Positions 44,563 to 55,447 of a stretch of DNA of 64,000 nucleotides are shown piece by piece. Source of the DNA: Corydoras sp. C115 (lineage: Eukaryota; Chordata; Actinopteri; Siluriformes; Callichthyidae); NCBI GenBank assembly GCA_019802505.1, contig JAFMOC010000309.1, forward strand, positions 265,001 through 329,000. The letters run 5' to 3'. Below the pieces are notes generated by a model. It saw nothing but the letters and a program-made list of their open reading frames with translations, had not been told where the DNA came from and did not search any database. Made by a program: the position numbers and the translations under genes. Position 1 is the stretch's first letter. Each line of letters opens with the position of its first letter.

Positions 44563-45300
44563 GGCGGCTTAGTGATTTGCATGTTCTCCTCTCAGCGCTA
44601 GGGATTCCCGGTTCGAATCCCCATCTGGGTGGAGTTTCCATGTTCTCCCCGTGTCCGTGTGGGTTTTCTCCGGTTTCCTCCCACAGTCCAAAAACATGGA
44701 TGAAGTCAATTGAATTCTCCAAATTGCCCCATATAGAGTGTGTTTGTGTGAGTGAGTGTGTGTCCAGTGATAGATTGGCGTCCTGTCCTGGGTGTATCTG
44801 CCCAGCGGCCGAGACGTTCTCCCCTGGATGGGCATGGGGAACCCCCCCCCCCCCGCGACCCTAATAGAGGATAAAGCGGATGATAATGGACGAATGGATG
44901 TATTGTGGGTGGCACGGTGGCTTAGTGGTTTGGCATGTTCTCCTCTCAGTGCTAGGGATTCCCAGTTCGAATCCCAATATGGGTGGAGGTTCCATGTTCT
45001 ACCTGTGTCCTGTCCTGGGTGTATCTGCCCAGCGCCCGAAACGTTCTCCCCTGGATGGGCATGGCGAACCCACCTCCCCCCCCCCACGACCCTAATGGAG
45101 GATAAAGCGGTTGATGGATGATGATGATCCCTTTAGAGTCAGCATGGTGGCGTAGTGGAGCTCTCAACACTGGGGATCCGGGTTCGAATCCCGATTTGGG
45201 TTAGGTTTTCATGCTCTCCCCGTTTCTGTGTGGGTTTTCTTCGGGCTCCCTTTTTTTTTAAGGTGAATTGGCTTCTCGGAATTGCCCTTTTAAATGTGAG
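44563..45300 (+). mobile_element. Three plus-strand SINEs, increasingly rearranged
   Basis: 44563-44900 is near full length; 44908-45118 has a deletion joining TTCCATGTTCTACC to TGTGTCCTGTCCTGGG; 45141-45300 is an old diverged copy (GGTTCGAATCCCGATTTGGG) that runs into the satellite array. Confidence 0.8.
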
Positions 45301-46310
45301 TGAGTGCCTGATGATGGATCTGCGCCCTGTCTTGGTGTACCTGCCCAGCACCCAAATGCCCCTCCTTGGATGGGCATGGGGAACCCTTCCTCTCAATGTT
45401 CATTGACACCCTTTCCTTGATGTACCTGCCCAGTGACCAAAATACCCTTCCCTGGATGGGCATGGGGAACCCTTCCTCTCATGGAGCAATTGAGCCTTGT
45501 CTTGGTGTACCTGCCAAGTGCCCAAAACACCCCTCCTTGGATGGGCATGGGGAACCCTTCCTCTCAATGTTGATTGACACCCTTTCCTTGATGTACCTGC
45601 CCAGTGACCATAATACCCCTCCCTGGATGGGCATGGGGAACCCTTCCTCTCATGGGGGAATTGAGCCTTGTCTTGGTGTACCTGCCAAGTGCCCAAAACG
45701 CCCCTCCCTGGATGGGCATGAGGAACCCGGGAACCAACCTTCCCATGGGGGATTGACGCCGTGTCCTGGGTGTACCTGCTCAGTGCCCAAAACACTCTTT
45801 CCTAGATGTGCATAAGTCCCCCCCCTCCCTCCAAAGGGGGATTGGCACCCTGTACTTGGTGTATTTACCCAGCACCCTGTATCGGCATGAGGAACTCTTC
45901 CATAATGGATTGGTGCCCGTTCTGGGTGTACTTTCCCAACACCCAAACACCCTCCCTGGATGTACCTGCCTAGTGCCCAAAATGCACTCCGTTAATTGAA
46001 GTGGGGCACCCCTCTTCTTCCATGGTAGATTGGCACCCAGCCCTGAGGGTTACCTTCCCAGTGCCCAAAACGCTCCTCTCTGGATTGGCATGAGATACCC
46101 TCCTCCCTCTCAAGGGGGATTGGCACCCTGCCCTGGGTGTACCTGCCCAGCAACCAAAACGCCCTCCGTTAATGGGAATGGGGCACCCCTCTCTTTCCAT
46201 GATAGATTGGCACCCTGTCCTAGGAGGGGGGCACCTACCCAGCGCCCAAACGCTCCTTCCTGGATTGGCATAATGAACCCCACCCCCCCACCCTCATGGG
46301 GGATTAAAGT
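45300..46310 (+). repeat. 86-bp SINE-derived satellite with 172-bp dimers
   Basis: About twelve degenerate copies of the SINE section from TTGGTGTACCTGCC to GGATGGGCATGGGGAACCC. GGATGGGCATGGGG starts near 45367, 45453, 45539 and 45626. GATTGACACCCTTTCCTTGA at 45402 returns 172 bp later, and GAGCCTTGTCTTGGTGTACC alternates with it, so the left half moves as A-B dimers. Copies decay towards 46310. Frames through it are open in several phases only because of the repeat. Confidence 0.9.
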
Positions 46311-46708
46311 ACACATTTTGTATTAAGTCAGTTCTCTGGAAGCTCAGACTTCAGATCTTTTTTTTTGCGGTACAGTCTTTGTTTAGCCTGAACTCATTAA
46401 ATCTTACCCCTGATCTGCACCTGGAGAACCTGGAACCGAAAGTGACGGAGGTCTCCATCAGTTTGGGATGTTGCCGTAAGCAGACTGTTTGTTTATCTAA
46501 AGCGCAATGCCTGCGTCCTGCTGAGGACGACCAGCAGAGACATGTTTAATAAGGAACAGCGAGAACATCTGAACCGCCGCATGAGCTCACCTCCACAAAG
46601 AACCGCACCTGGCTGCACTCGCCGCCTCCTAGTGTTCATTTCATTAAATGAACAAAGACCTTAAATTAACCAGGTTTATTTGTTTTTAGCAGAATTATAC
46701 AAACAAGG
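46311..46708. other. Repeat-free stretch in klhl24 intron 1
   Basis: No repeat wording is recognised and no ORF. Mixed composition makes it a candidate conserved non-coding segment, without further evidence. Confidence 0.4.
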
Positions 46709-47057
46709 GCTGCACGGTGGCTTAGTGGTGTTAGCATGTTCTCCTTTCAGCACTAGGGATTCCCGGTTCAAATCCCCATCTGGATGGAGTTTCCATGTTC
46801 TCCCCGTGTCCGCGTGGGTTTCCTCCGGGTTCTCCGGTTTCCTCCCACAATCCAAAAACATGGATCAAGTCAATTGAATTCTCCAAATTGCCCCATATAG
46901 AGTGTGTATGTGTGAGTGAGTGTGTGTCCAGTGATAGATTGGTGTCCTGTCCTGGGTGTATCTGCCCAGCGCCCGAAACGTTCTCCCCTGGATGGGCATG
47001 AGGAACCCCCCCACCCCCCCCCGCAACCCTAATAGAGGATAAAGTGGAAGATAATGA
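46709..47057 (+). mobile_element. Full-length SINE with long imperfect target duplication
   Basis: TTTGTTTTTAGCA plus TACAAACA occurs before (46678-46705) and after the element (about 47072-47097: TTTGTTTTTAGCACTCTTAC), a duplication of about 27 bp with small differences. Confidence 0.85.
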
Positions 47058-47459
47058 ATTTTTTACAGTCATTTGTTTTTAGCACTCTTACAAACATGCA
47101 ATTTTGGTGCAATAGCATGAACTCCGAAAAAAATAAAAAATAAAAAATCAAAAACGTGCAATATATGGAATACAATTCAAACTCAGTTTTCCTCCGGGTT
47201 ATACATTCTTATACACTATTGTAAATCCAAAAAGATTCTTTCTTTCTTTAAATTTTTTTTGTAAATTGTAAATTAATAGTGTAGTTTTTTAGAATTCTTT
47301 ATCTGTGTAAATTTAAGTATGTGACCCGAAAAGAAATGGCACCTTAATTTCGTTAAGCCCCCCCCCCTGACCCTAATAGAGACAATAAAGATATTCTGAT
47401 TAATGAATTAATGAATATACAAACCAAAATGCTGACCCCTGACATTTAACAAATACATC
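47058..47459. other. AT-rich stretch, no feature recognised
   Basis: Low-complexity AT-rich sequence with a poly-C run and a GACCCTAATAGAG(A)CAATAAAG word (about 47367) that may be a SINE-end remnant. Confidence 0.35.
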
Positions 47460-47588
47460 TAGGGCTGCAACAACGAATCGACAAAATCGATTATGAAAAG
47501 TTTCAACAACAAATTTCATTATCGATTCGTCGCGTCGCACTATTTCCACGTTACCCGCATTGTTGTAACCGCTTACGTCACCTGCAAC
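47460..47588 (+). mobile_element. hAT-type left-end fragment
   Basis: CTAGGGCTGCAACAACGAATCG through CCGCTTACGTCACCTGCAAC matches 50547-50683. Confidence 0.8.
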
Positions 47589-47958
47589 TAGGGTTGCGAA
47601 TCTCTGTGTCTCTCAGTGATTCGATTCGATTCCGATTTTTGAGATCACGATTCGATTCAGAAACGATTTTTCAGTTCAAATGCTCTTTAAATTTAGTTTA
47701 ACTTATGTGATTGACAAGAAACGACGATGTAAACCAATAGAACATTTATTTTAAACAATACTTTCAGGTTCCTGTATCAAATCTTTTTGCATCATTTTAT
47801 ATTCATACAAAAAAATTTGATTGTGCTAAATTAAAACGAGCAGTGTTAGATTAGCTTATCCACCTGGCTTTTTCTTACATAATAAAACATCCATCAATGA
47901 AGAAATATTTCTAAATATATATTAATACAAGTTTCCCATGGTGCATTAGCCTTTAATC

Positions 47959-49462
47959 CAGTGATTCTCAATTATTTTTTGTTAAGCCCCTGTTAACTTT
48001 TTGCACCCCCCCCCCACACACACGCACACCCCCCCCATGACAAAATGGGATGAAAAAGTATTTTTACATGCCCCCTGTAGTATGATTTGTCTATAAATGT
48101 GTTATAAGTACACCTCTTTTATAACAATGTCTCCTTATTAACAATAAAGAAAACAAAAAAGAAAGAAATATAGATCAACTTAGAACAGAATCATTTTATT
48201 AACTTTGTTTTGTAGTTTGTAACAGAAACGAATGAAATCCTTATTTAAACCAGAAACATTTTTGAACTGACTGGCATTTGATACTGAAAAATGAAATGAA
48301 ATAAAATCAATAAATAATAATAAATTCAAATTCATCAGCAACATTCATTCAGGAGAACAATTTATTAACTTTAACCTACAAAACTAAAATGAATACAACA
48401 ATCTGTGCTGTTTTTTTTTTTTTTTTTGAGGATATCAGAATTAATGTCTCCAACGCGTCCGTTTTGCAGCGCACGGCTTTTCTGAAGTAGTTTTCATAAA
48501 GCGTTATGATTGCAGCTCTGCGCGTCACGTTTACGATTAAAAAAACTCAAGCGGTTATCAGCGTGATTGGGGTGGAAAGTCTTTAATTGATTGGGGTGTA
48601 ATGTCTTTAATTGATCGGGGTGGAATGTCTTTAGTTGATTGGGGTGAAATGTCTTTAATTGATCGGGGTGGAATGTCTTTAATTGATCGGGGTGGAATGT
48701 CTTTAATTGATTGGGGTGGAATGTCTTTAATTGATCGGGGTGGAATGTCTTTAATTGATCGGGGTGGAATGTCTTTAATTGATCGGGGTGGAATGTCTTT
48801 AATTGATCGGGGTGGAATGTCTTTAATTGATCGGGGTGGAATGTCTTTAATTGATAGGGGTGGAATGTCTTTAATTGATTGGGGTGGAATGTCTTTAATT
48901 GATAGGGGTGCAATGTCTTTAATTGATTGGGGTGCAATGTCTTTAATTGATTGGGGTGCAATGTCTTTAATTGATCGGGGTGGAATGTCTTTAATTGATT
49001 GGGGTGCAATGTCTTTAATTGATCGGGGTGGAATGTCTTTAATTGATCGGGGTGGAATGTCTTTAATTGATTGGGGTGGAATGTCTTTAAGTGACACCTT
49101 CATTTATTTGGCTTCACGCTGTCCGCTGCCAACATTTAAAGACACAGAAGACACACCGGTCTTTCTTCGTCTCCCACATTAGTTCCAGTGAAGTTAGTTA
49201 CAGTGAAGTTACAGTTACAGTGAAGCCAGGCGCTACACACGCTTTGACATTTAGTTTTCGATTGACTTTTGTTGCTCTCATTATCTTCGTCTCTCTCAGT
49301 CTTTCTCTCCTCATCTCTGTTAAATATTTCTCCATGTTGTCTCTTGAGGGTTTGTTCAGTTCACTTAATATCGCTTGCTCTATGATTTCTTGTTATGCGC
49401 CCCCCCTTGCACTGCCCATGCCCACCACCAGGGGGGCGCGCCCCACTATTTGAGAAGCACTG
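47959..49462 (-). mobile_element. hAT-type element (CAGTGCTTCTCAA family) with internal 24-bp expansion
   Basis: Inverted sister of 8678-9811: it opens CAGTGATTCTCAATTATTTT and closes TATTTGAGAAGCACTG. The bases outside (CTTTAATC left, ATTTAAAA right) do not match, so there is no target duplication at this locus, in contrast to the sisters. The reverse strand contains the CATGGAGAAATATTTAACAG word of the putative transposase start (about 49317-49336). Confidence 0.85.
48565..49090. repeat. 24-bp tandem repeat (~22 copies) inside the hAT-type element
   Basis: The unit GGAATGTCTTTAATTGAT plus (C/T/A)GGGGT is repeated about 22 times with point variants (GATCGGGG, GATTGGGG, GATAGGGG; GGAATG versus GCAATG). 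In the sister elements the corresponding position (9235-9262; 26225-26255) has one copy of this sequence. Because 24 is a multiple of three and the unit lacks stops, several frames stay open (for example an octapeptide MSLIDRGG repeat on the plus strand); this is not evidence of a protein. Confidence 0.95.
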
Positions 49463-49679
49463 ATTTAAAACAATACTTTCAGGTTCCTTTCTGTATCAAA
49501 TCTTTTTGCATCATTTTATATTTATACAAAATATGATTGTGCTAAATTAAAACGAGCAGTGTTAGATTAGCTTATCTACCTGGCTTTTTCTTACATAATA
49601 AAACATCCATGAAGAAATAATTCTAAATATATATTAATAAAGTTTCCCATGGTGCATTAACCTTTAATCCAAACTAAAA

Positions 49680-50102
49680 TACAGACATAAAACTTAACAT
49701 TAAAAAGTAAAATACATACTTCAGTCTTTTTATATACTATACTTTATATATACTATATATTTTTTATATACTACAGTATATCTATTTTATAAACTATATT
49801 GCAATCACATTCGCTACATTTTTAAAACTTAACTCTAAATATTAAATATATTTTTTTAAATATACTTCTTTTATCTCAGGCTGATGTCATGACAAACGGG
49901 ATCGCGCATTTGTCGTATTTCCAAAGTACCTCGATTTCATTTTACACTCGTTGTAAACAGTTGTTCTCATGTCGAGCTCTCGATTCCTGACTTTTAAAGC
50001 CGACCGAGGGGGGGGGGGGGGTCGAATTGTTCCCTCCCCCTGCTCCATGCTTCCCGCTCCCATGAACTAGCATGTCAGCGAACTCCAGCCGGAGTTGTTT
50101 AA
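49680..50102. other. AT-rich stretch ending in a poly-G run
   Basis: TATATACTATA-type low complexity (49720-49860) is followed by a mixed segment and a G-run at 50010-50021. No gene or clear repeat end is seen. Confidence 0.35.
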
Positions 50103-50336
50103 CATGCACCCAGGACAGGACGCCAGTCTATCACTGGACACGCACTCACTCACACAGACACACACACACTCTAAATGGGGCAATTTGGAGAATTCAATCG
50201 ACCTTGATCCATGTGTTTGGACTGTGGAGGAAACCCACGGGGAGAACATGGAAACTCCACCCAGATGGGAATTCTAACTGGGAATCTCTAGTGCTGAGAG
50301 GAGAACATGCTAATGACCACACCAACGTGCAGCCCG
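50103..50336 (-). mobile_element. SINE missing the tail third
   Basis: It begins inside the element at CACCCAGGACAGGACGCCAG and ends at the head GGGCTGCACGTTGGTGTGG. Confidence 0.8.
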
Positions 50337-50546
50337 TCTTTACTTTATAATCATATCCAGAGGAGACTGGGGGTGGGGAGGAGAGGCGGAGCCGATGTGC
50401 TGATGAGGGAGCTCGATTAGCGCACCTGATCCGGCTCAGTGAGCGGCTTTATGAGCCGTGACATCACGTGCTGCCTGGAGGGAGAGTCCATGGTCCCGAC
50501 GGGAGCGGGACTTCAGCGCGTGCCACAGAGCGTTACAGCTGGAGAT

Positions 50547-51775
50547 TAGGGCTGCAACAACGAATCGATAAAATCGATAAAAATCGATTATCCAAAGTAT
50601 CAATAATGAATTTCCATTATCGATTCGTTGGGTCGCGCGATTTCCGTGTTTCTCGCGAAGTCGCACCCGCTTACGTCACCTGCAGCGCTTCAATAACGCT
50701 GGAAAATAATAGCGGGTTAAACAGAATGAGGCGGAGTCTGCAAAACAGGTTGATAAATGTACAAATGAAACACAGCCAACGCTGAAACTAAAGAACGTGG
50801 AACATGCAGCTCTGCGAACATGCGCAGCAGCACGGTGATGATACACCACCTGAAACTCAACACTGATGAGGATGAAGCTGAACAGCAGATAAATCTCTAC
50901 AACATCCCGAGATTCTTTAGTTTAAAGTGAATGAACGTAACGGAACGTCACACTATCAGACCGGCAGAGCAGCGTCATGCTGTGTTTGGTTGTTAACTGG
51001 ATGATAACAGCGATAGAGAACGTGTCTGAACGTCCGTTATACCAATACGTCCGTATTTCCCGGGACATGTCCGTATGTCACGTCCTGTCCCGGTTTATTT
51101 TTTAAAGTGAGGAAATGTCCAGGTTTTTAGCGAATCAATAGCAGCACACCGCAGGGGAGCGGGGGATTGACGCGCACACACGCACGCCGTAAAAGTACGC
51201 TGCTTTAAATGTCCCGGCACTGCCCCCCCCCCCCCCCCGCTTTCAGACCGCATCGAGACAAACGGAAAGCCTTGTACACGGTCTGCAAAGCAGCCATATG
51301 TCCTGGTGTCCAATTGAAATTTCACACAAGAGGTTTTTTTTTTTGTTAATTGGCTAATTTGTTAATTATTTTTTTTCCATAGCTGATTGTTAATTAGTTT
51401 ATTTGTTAATTTATTTTCCCCAATAGGCTACAGAACAGACAATATTTAGCTCATTACTGAGGGCAACTGAGTATCATGTGTTATTTGTTGTTAAGTGAGG
51501 GATGTTTAGATGATACATTATTTCTTTCATTGTGCTTTTCATTCATTACAGGAAATGTTAATTTAAACATTTTGAATAAAATTACTATATATAATACTAT
51601 ACTAGAATAATTTTACTGAAAAACATCCATCTTTGGATAAAAGCTTCTGCTAAATGATTAAATGTAAATGTAAAGACATGGAAAATTTTTAATTTATTTA
51701 TCCGATTCATCGATTAATCGGAAAAATAATCGACCGATTAATCGATTATCAAAATAATCGTTAGTTGCAGCCCTA
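50547..51775 (+). mobile_element. Complete non-autonomous hAT-type element with perfect 8-bp target duplication
   Basis: It begins TAGGGCTGCAACAACGAATC and ends GTTAGTTGCAGCCCTA, a 12-bp inverted terminus (TAGGGCTGCAAC) with AATCGATTA-rich subterminal repeats. CTGGAGAT lies on both sides (50539-50546 and 51776-51783). The 1229-bp interior has no long ORF; a GC-rich first half and a V-SINE-like tail fragment (TTTGGATAAAAGCTTCTGC, about 51634) are visible. Related ends occur at 3876, 9865, 11857, 13770 and 47460. Confidence 0.95.
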
Positions 51776-52081
51776 CTGGAGATGCGTTACAGCTGGAGAT
51801 GCATGTCATTTGAACCTGTTCTGTAATAAAGCCCGTTCCTGTAAGGGAAAAATCCTGTCTCCGGTTCTTGCACGTGCCCACCCCTCGTTACAAGAACGTT
51901 TTGGGCGCTGGGCAGATACAGGTGCAAACCTGTATCCGGTCCTCATTCCTTCACCTCGCCACAGTTTGAATGTGATGATAAACACAGAGAGTGATAAATA
52001 AACCCGTTCCTGTCGGGAGATGTACTGTCTCTGGTCGTGCCCACCCCTCATTTTATATCTGTCCATACGATCTGTCTAGTC
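51776..52081. other. Stretch between two DNA elements
   Basis: It includes a SINE scrap (CGTTTTGGGCGCTGGGCAGA, about 51897-51917) and a tandem CTGGAGATGCGTTACAG / CTGGAGATGCATG pair at 51776-51804. Two diverged segments read CCCGTTCCTGT(A/C)(A/G)GGG, the first followed by TGTCTCCGGTTCTTGC and the second by CTGTCTCTGGTCGTGC (51830 and 52003), suggesting an old local duplication. Confidence 0.5.
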
Positions 52082-52679
52082 CAGGGGTGCTCAATATGTC
52101 GATCGCGATGGCGGTTTAAAAAAAAAAATTCACGTATCAGCACTTTTTTAACAGCACAGTATCAGAAGCACATGCACGCACAGAAGCACATGCACGCACG
52201 TATTTTAACAAACAATGTGATTCATTCCAAATCGCGATCTCTGCAAGCAAGCGGGGGGGGGGGGGGGGGGGGGGTTCTCCATGCCCATCCAGCGAAGAGC
52301 GTCTCAGGCGCTGGGCAGATACACCCAGGACAGGGGGGCAATCTATCACTGTGCACACATTCACACTCTATATGGGGCAATTTGGAAAATTCAATTGACT
52401 TGATCCATGTTTTTGGACTGTGGGAGGAATTTGGAGAAGCCGGAGGAAACTCACGGGGAGAACGTGGAAACTCCACCCAGATTGGGATTCGAAACGGGAA
52501 TCCCTGACGCTGAGAGGTGAACGTGCTAAACACTAAGCCATCGTGCCGCCCAATACTAACATGATGTGTGTAAACAGGGTTCAATATAAAAGCCTAAAAT
52601 AATGATTAACCCCGGTAGATCTCGATGACCTGTCCAATGGAAAAATTGATCTCGGGCCAGAAAAGTGTGGGCACCCCTG
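52082..52679 (+). mobile_element. Small hAT-like element (CAGGGGTGC ends) carrying a SINE
   Basis: It begins CAGGGGTGCTCAATATGTCG and ends GTGTGGGCACCCCTG. Flanks GTCTAGTC (52074-52081) and CTCTAGTC (52680-52687) match at seven of eight positions. It is interrupted by a minus-strand SINE at 52250-52552. Partial relatives lie at 8335-8563 and 53958-54152. Confidence 0.85.
52250..52552 (-). mobile_element. SINE nested in the CAGGGGTGC element
   Basis: Poly-G of about 23 (52252-52274) in place of the usual G-tract, no ATGG tail, a head GGGCGGCACGATGGCTTAGTG and a GGAATTTGGAGAAGCC variant body. Confidence 0.85.
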
Positions 52680-52806
52680 CTCTAGTCTATTCTATCTGTT
52701 TATTCTATCTGTCTAATCGATTTATCGGTCTATACTATCTCTCTATACTATCTGTTTATTCTGTCTGATCGATTTATCGGTCTATACTATCTGTCTGTTA
52801 TGTTGC

Positions 52807-53013
52807 GCGCGGTAGCTCAGTGATTTGGGCGTTGGGCTATCAATCTGAAAGTTGGGGTTCAAATCCCTGATCCACTGTAGTTACCAGTGTGGGTCCTTGA
52901 GCAAGGACCTTAACCCTCATTGCTCCAGGGATGTTGTGATGAACCCTGTGCTCATCTTGGAAGTCGCTTTGGATAAAGCGTCCAATAAATGACCAAATGT
53001 AAATGTAATTATG
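52807..53013 (+). mobile_element. V-SINE-like SINE
   Basis: CGCGGTAGCTCAGTGATTTG, B box GGGGTTCAAATCCC, CCTTGAGCAAGGACCTTAAC, AAGTCGCTTTGGATAAAGCG and a TGTAAATGTAA tail. It is embedded in degenerate CTATCTGTCTA repeats that continue on both sides (52690-52800, 53014-53036). Confidence 0.85.
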
Positions 53014-53037
53014 TCTATTATCTGTCTATATTATCTG

Positions 53038-53393
53038 TCAGCGGCACGGTGGCTTAGTGGTCAGCACGTTCGCCTCTCAGCGCTAGGGATTCCCGGTTCG
53101 AATCCCCATCTGGGTGGAGTTTCCATGTTCTCCCTGTGTCTGCGTGGGTTTCCTCCGGGTTCTCCGGTTTCCTCCCACAGTCCAAAAACATGGATCAAGT
53201 TAATTGAGTTCTCCAAATTGCCCCATATAGAGTGTGTCTGTGTGAGTGAGTGTGGGTCCAGTGATAGATTGGCGCCCTGTCCTGGGTCTATCTGCCCAGC
53301 GCCTGAGACGTTCTCCCCTGGATGGGCATGGGGAACCCCACCCCGACCCTAATAGAGGATAAAGAGGGAGATAATGAATGGATGAATGAATAT
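53038..53393 (+). mobile_element. Full-length SINE within CTATCTGTC repeats
   Basis: Head AGCGGCACGGTGGCTTAGTG to tail GATAATGAATGGATGAATGA. The same degenerate (TATCTGTC)n sequence resumes after it (TATACTATCTGTCTAATCGA), which identifies the host as a simple-repeat tract. Confidence 0.9.
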
Positions 53394-53716
53394 ACTATCT
53401 GTCTAATCGATTTATGTCTATACTTTGTCCATATTATCTGCGTCAAAAACGCAGAGTATTACTTTTAGAAATAGCTATTTTATATACAGCACAACCCGAC
53501 GCCAGGACGCACATAATGAATAATAATGATTCAGTGCTGTTTTAGTACATAATTTATTTGAAAACCTGCTTTCTGTTCTGCAGCCTGAAAGTTAATATTT
53601 AAATTCAGGGCTTGGATTGTCTGTGACGAATTATCGTATCAATAGCAGCACCATAACATGAGATTGACGCGCGAGGATTGACGCAGATGTCTATACTTTG
53701 TCCATATTATCATACC
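53394..53716. other. No feature recognised
   Basis: It contains simple TCTGTCTA-type sequence at the edges and a middle portion related to 51120-51170 (AATAGCAGCAC, GATTGACGCGC), possibly hAT interior. Confidence 0.35.
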
Positions 53717-53957
53717 GTCCATCCATTATCTTCCGGGGTTCCCCATGCCCATCCAGGGGAGAACATTTTGTGTTCTGGGCAGATACACCCAGGACAGGGT
53801 GCCAATCTATTACTGGGCACACACACATACACTCTATATATATAGGGGCAATTTGGAGTTTGGACTGTGGGAGTAAACCGGAGAACCCGGAGGAAACTCA
53901 CGCGGACACGGGGAGAACGTGGAAACTCCACCCAGATTGAGCCACTGTGCTGCCCTT
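53717..53957 (-). mobile_element. SINE with multiple deletions
   Basis: The tail side (CCATCCATTATCTTCCGG) lacks the GACCCTAATAG segment; the B-box region is deleted up to GAGCCACTGTGCTGCCC. Confidence 0.8.
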
Positions 53958-54152
53958 TTGCTGGAAGGTATTTAATAAAATAGCAATTTCTGTGAAAATG
54001 GCAGTCTATTGTATTCTGATTCACAATACTAACATGATGCGTGTAAACAGGTTTCAATATAAAAGCCTAAAAAAAAGATTAACCCCGGTAGATCTCGATG
54101 ACCTGTCCAATGGAAAAGTAGATCTCGGGCCAGAAAAGTGTGGGCACCTCTG
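53958..54152 (+). mobile_element. Right half of a CAGGGGTGC-type element
   Basis: GATTCACAATACTAACATGA through GTGTGGGCACCTCTG matches the 3' half of 52082-52679 and 8335-8563. Confidence 0.65.
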
Positions 54153-54723
54153 TTCTATACTATCTATCTATTCTATTTATACAACCTGTCTATACAAACT
54201 GTCTAATCTATTCTATCTGTCTAAAACACAATGATGCCATAGTTCTGAGCATCATGTGAGCAGCCAGGTGCCTGGGGTCTGTGAATCTGAAACCTTTCGG
54301 GAGCCGCTGACCCAGCCTGCATCACACAGCCGTTTTGTTATATAGAATAAAGCCTTATTCACAACTAGGGATGAGAATCGCAGCAGTCATGACGAGTCGA
54401 TATGATCTTGATTCTTCAAGCGGACATTTAGATTATTTCCGATACTTAAGAATTCCTCACGATTCGAACGATTAAAATGATACAATACTCGATGTTTATT
54501 TATTTATTTTTTAACTTTAAATCCACTACCTTTCAAATAAATCAACAAGAAAATCATTGGATCACCCTTTAATTGAGCTACAGAAACAGAATTCTATTCA
54601 CACAATGTTAGCAGTTGTAATTAACTATAAATAAAACAATTAATCTATAAAAAGTCAAATAAAATGTAATAACATCAATTACGATAAGAACGTAAAGAAT
54701 CATTTAAGTCTTAATATGATTCT

Positions 54724-54980
54724 TTCCATCCATCCTTTATCTATCCTCTACTAGGGTCATGGGGGGGTTCCCCATTCCCATCCGGGGGAGAACGTTTCGG
54801 GCGCTGGGCAGATACACCCAGGACAGGACACCAATCTATCACTGGACACACACTCTATATGGGGCAATTTGGAGAATTCAATTAACCGTAATCCATGGTT
54901 TTGGACTGTGGGAGGAAACCGGAGAACCCGGAGGAAACCCACGTGGACATGGGGAGAACATGGAAACTCCACCCAGATTG
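54724..54980 (-). mobile_element. SINE between the two host copies
   Basis: Tail CATCCATCCTTTATC, body to CCACCCAGATTGG; the head and B box are missing, so it is truncated on the head side. Confidence 0.8.
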
Positions 54981-55049
54981 GCGGACATTTAGATTATTTT
55001 CGATACTTATGATTTCTCGCGATTCGAGCGATTAAAATGATATATATAT

Positions 55050-55447
55050 TAGGGGTGAGCTGCAATATTCGCTGATTCGACGATTCGATTCGGAGAACCG
55101 TAGTCGACTATGAACCTCATAGTCGAATGTACCATTTTGACCACATGGGGGCGCCCATGGCTGCTGCTAAGCATTAGTTTTTACATGAAATGTCTTTGTT
55201 TTCGTTATATATATAGCCTTTTGTCAAATAAAATCATCCTAATTTCTAGAAAAAAAGAAAAAACAAAAAAAAAGGTTTTCTTTTGTTAGAAAAACAAGTA
55301 AAATATATTAAAAAAATCTTTTTTAAAAACTATGCTTATAGCGCCATCTTGTGGTGAAATTTTAACTGATTCGACTATCAGTCGACTATAGGGAAAATCT
55401 GACGAATCAGATTCGACTACGAAAATCTGTAGTTGAATACAGCCCTA
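55050..55447 (-). mobile_element. Small hAT-like MITE (TAGGGGTG ends)
   Basis: It begins TAGGGGTGAGCTGCAATA and ends ATACAGCCCTA; ATATATAT lies on both sides (55042-55049 and 55448-55455). Inverted with respect to the copies at 12380 and 29004, and the same length as the latter (398 bp). Confidence 0.9.

Larger units (their letters stand above)
47589..50000 (+). mobile_element. Old hAT-like element carrying a 210-bp direct repeat and a nested transposon
   Basis: It starts CTAGGGTTGCGAATCTCTGT (compare 4669-4732 and 54364). The block from AACAATACTTTCAGGTTCCT to AAGTTTCCCATGGTGCATTA occurs at 47754-47958 and again at 49467-49677, on either side of the nested element 47959-49462. The right end was not identified, so the end coordinate is a rough estimate. 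Confidence 0.5.

Noticed and set aside
48601..49182. 193-residue octapeptide repeat protein (MSLIDRGG)n
   Set aside because: Caused by a 24-bp tandem repeat without stops inside a transposon; three frames on two strands are equally open and sister elements lack the repeat.
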